DNA of 19,779 nt from JAYTXL01 sp043742955 (GTDB lineage Bacteria; Verrucomicrobiota; Verrucomicrobiia; Limisphaerales; JAYTXL01), in assembly GCA_043742955.1 (NCBI GenBank), contig JAYTXL010000232.1, forward strand, positions 1 through 19,779. The letters are read 5' to 3'. The notes beneath the pieces are model-generated. The model had not been told where the DNA came from. It made no database searches and was given only the letters and a program-made list of their open reading frames with translations. Made by a program: the position numbers and the translations under genes. Shown in pieces: positions 19,776-19,779 of this stretch. Each line of letters starts with the position of its first letter. Position 1 is the stretch's first letter.

Positions 19776-19779
19776 CCCA

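Overview
The window looks like a chromosomal segment of a GC-rich member of the Verrucomicrobiota, most likely the Pedosphaera/Limisphaerales side. This is inferred from a paired Planctomycetal-type cytochrome (PSCyt1/PSCyt2/PSD1) and Tat-exported DUF1501 gene, the near absence of Shine-Dalgarno sequences, short GTGA/ATGA gene overlaps, and abundant small toxin-antitoxin (TA) modules. No rRNA, tRNA or CRISPR array was seen.

Left part (1-2470). A sarcosine/N-methyl-amino-acid oxidase gene runs leftwards and appears to be cut near base 95 by an insertion element whose transposase start lies at the window edge. Divergent from it is a PLP-dependent alanine-glyoxylate-type aminotransferase. A two-gene RelE/ParE-like TA module follows.

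Core part (2779-14613, all on +). A secreted multiheme PSCyt/PSD1 protein is translationally coupled to a DUF1501 protein. Then come a palindromic repeat element, yebC, and a large RND/MMPL (HpnN-like) lipid exporter. A four-gene operon follows, with a recognisable sigma70-type promoter: an exported protein made of about 18 tandem 'aromatic-P-aromatic' repeats of unknown function, then mlaE (permease), mlaF (ATPase) and mlaD (MCE protein). The MMPL exporter and the Mla operon together suggest an envelope lipid-trafficking locus, with the repeat protein as a candidate new partner. Between them, on the minus strand, sits a compact candidate small RNA with its own consensus-like promoter and a strong intrinsic terminator.

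Right part (about 15050-19779). This is an accessory array of very small genes, mostly on the minus strand, separated by diverged repeats of about 90 bp in one orientation. The repeats carry GCTAAC/GCCTAA at the gene end and GTTRGC-like sequence at the far end. The organisation resembles integron gene cassettes with attC sites, although no integrase lies in the window. Cargo: a MORN-repeat protein, an unknown helical protein, yefM-yoeB, a doubly damaged vapBC, a mazEF cut by a truncated IS110-family transposase gene, a second RelE/ParE-like TA module paralogous to the one at 1991-2469, an unknown protein and a DUF2442 protein. The array preserves a record of toxin inactivation and of insertion-sequence damage.
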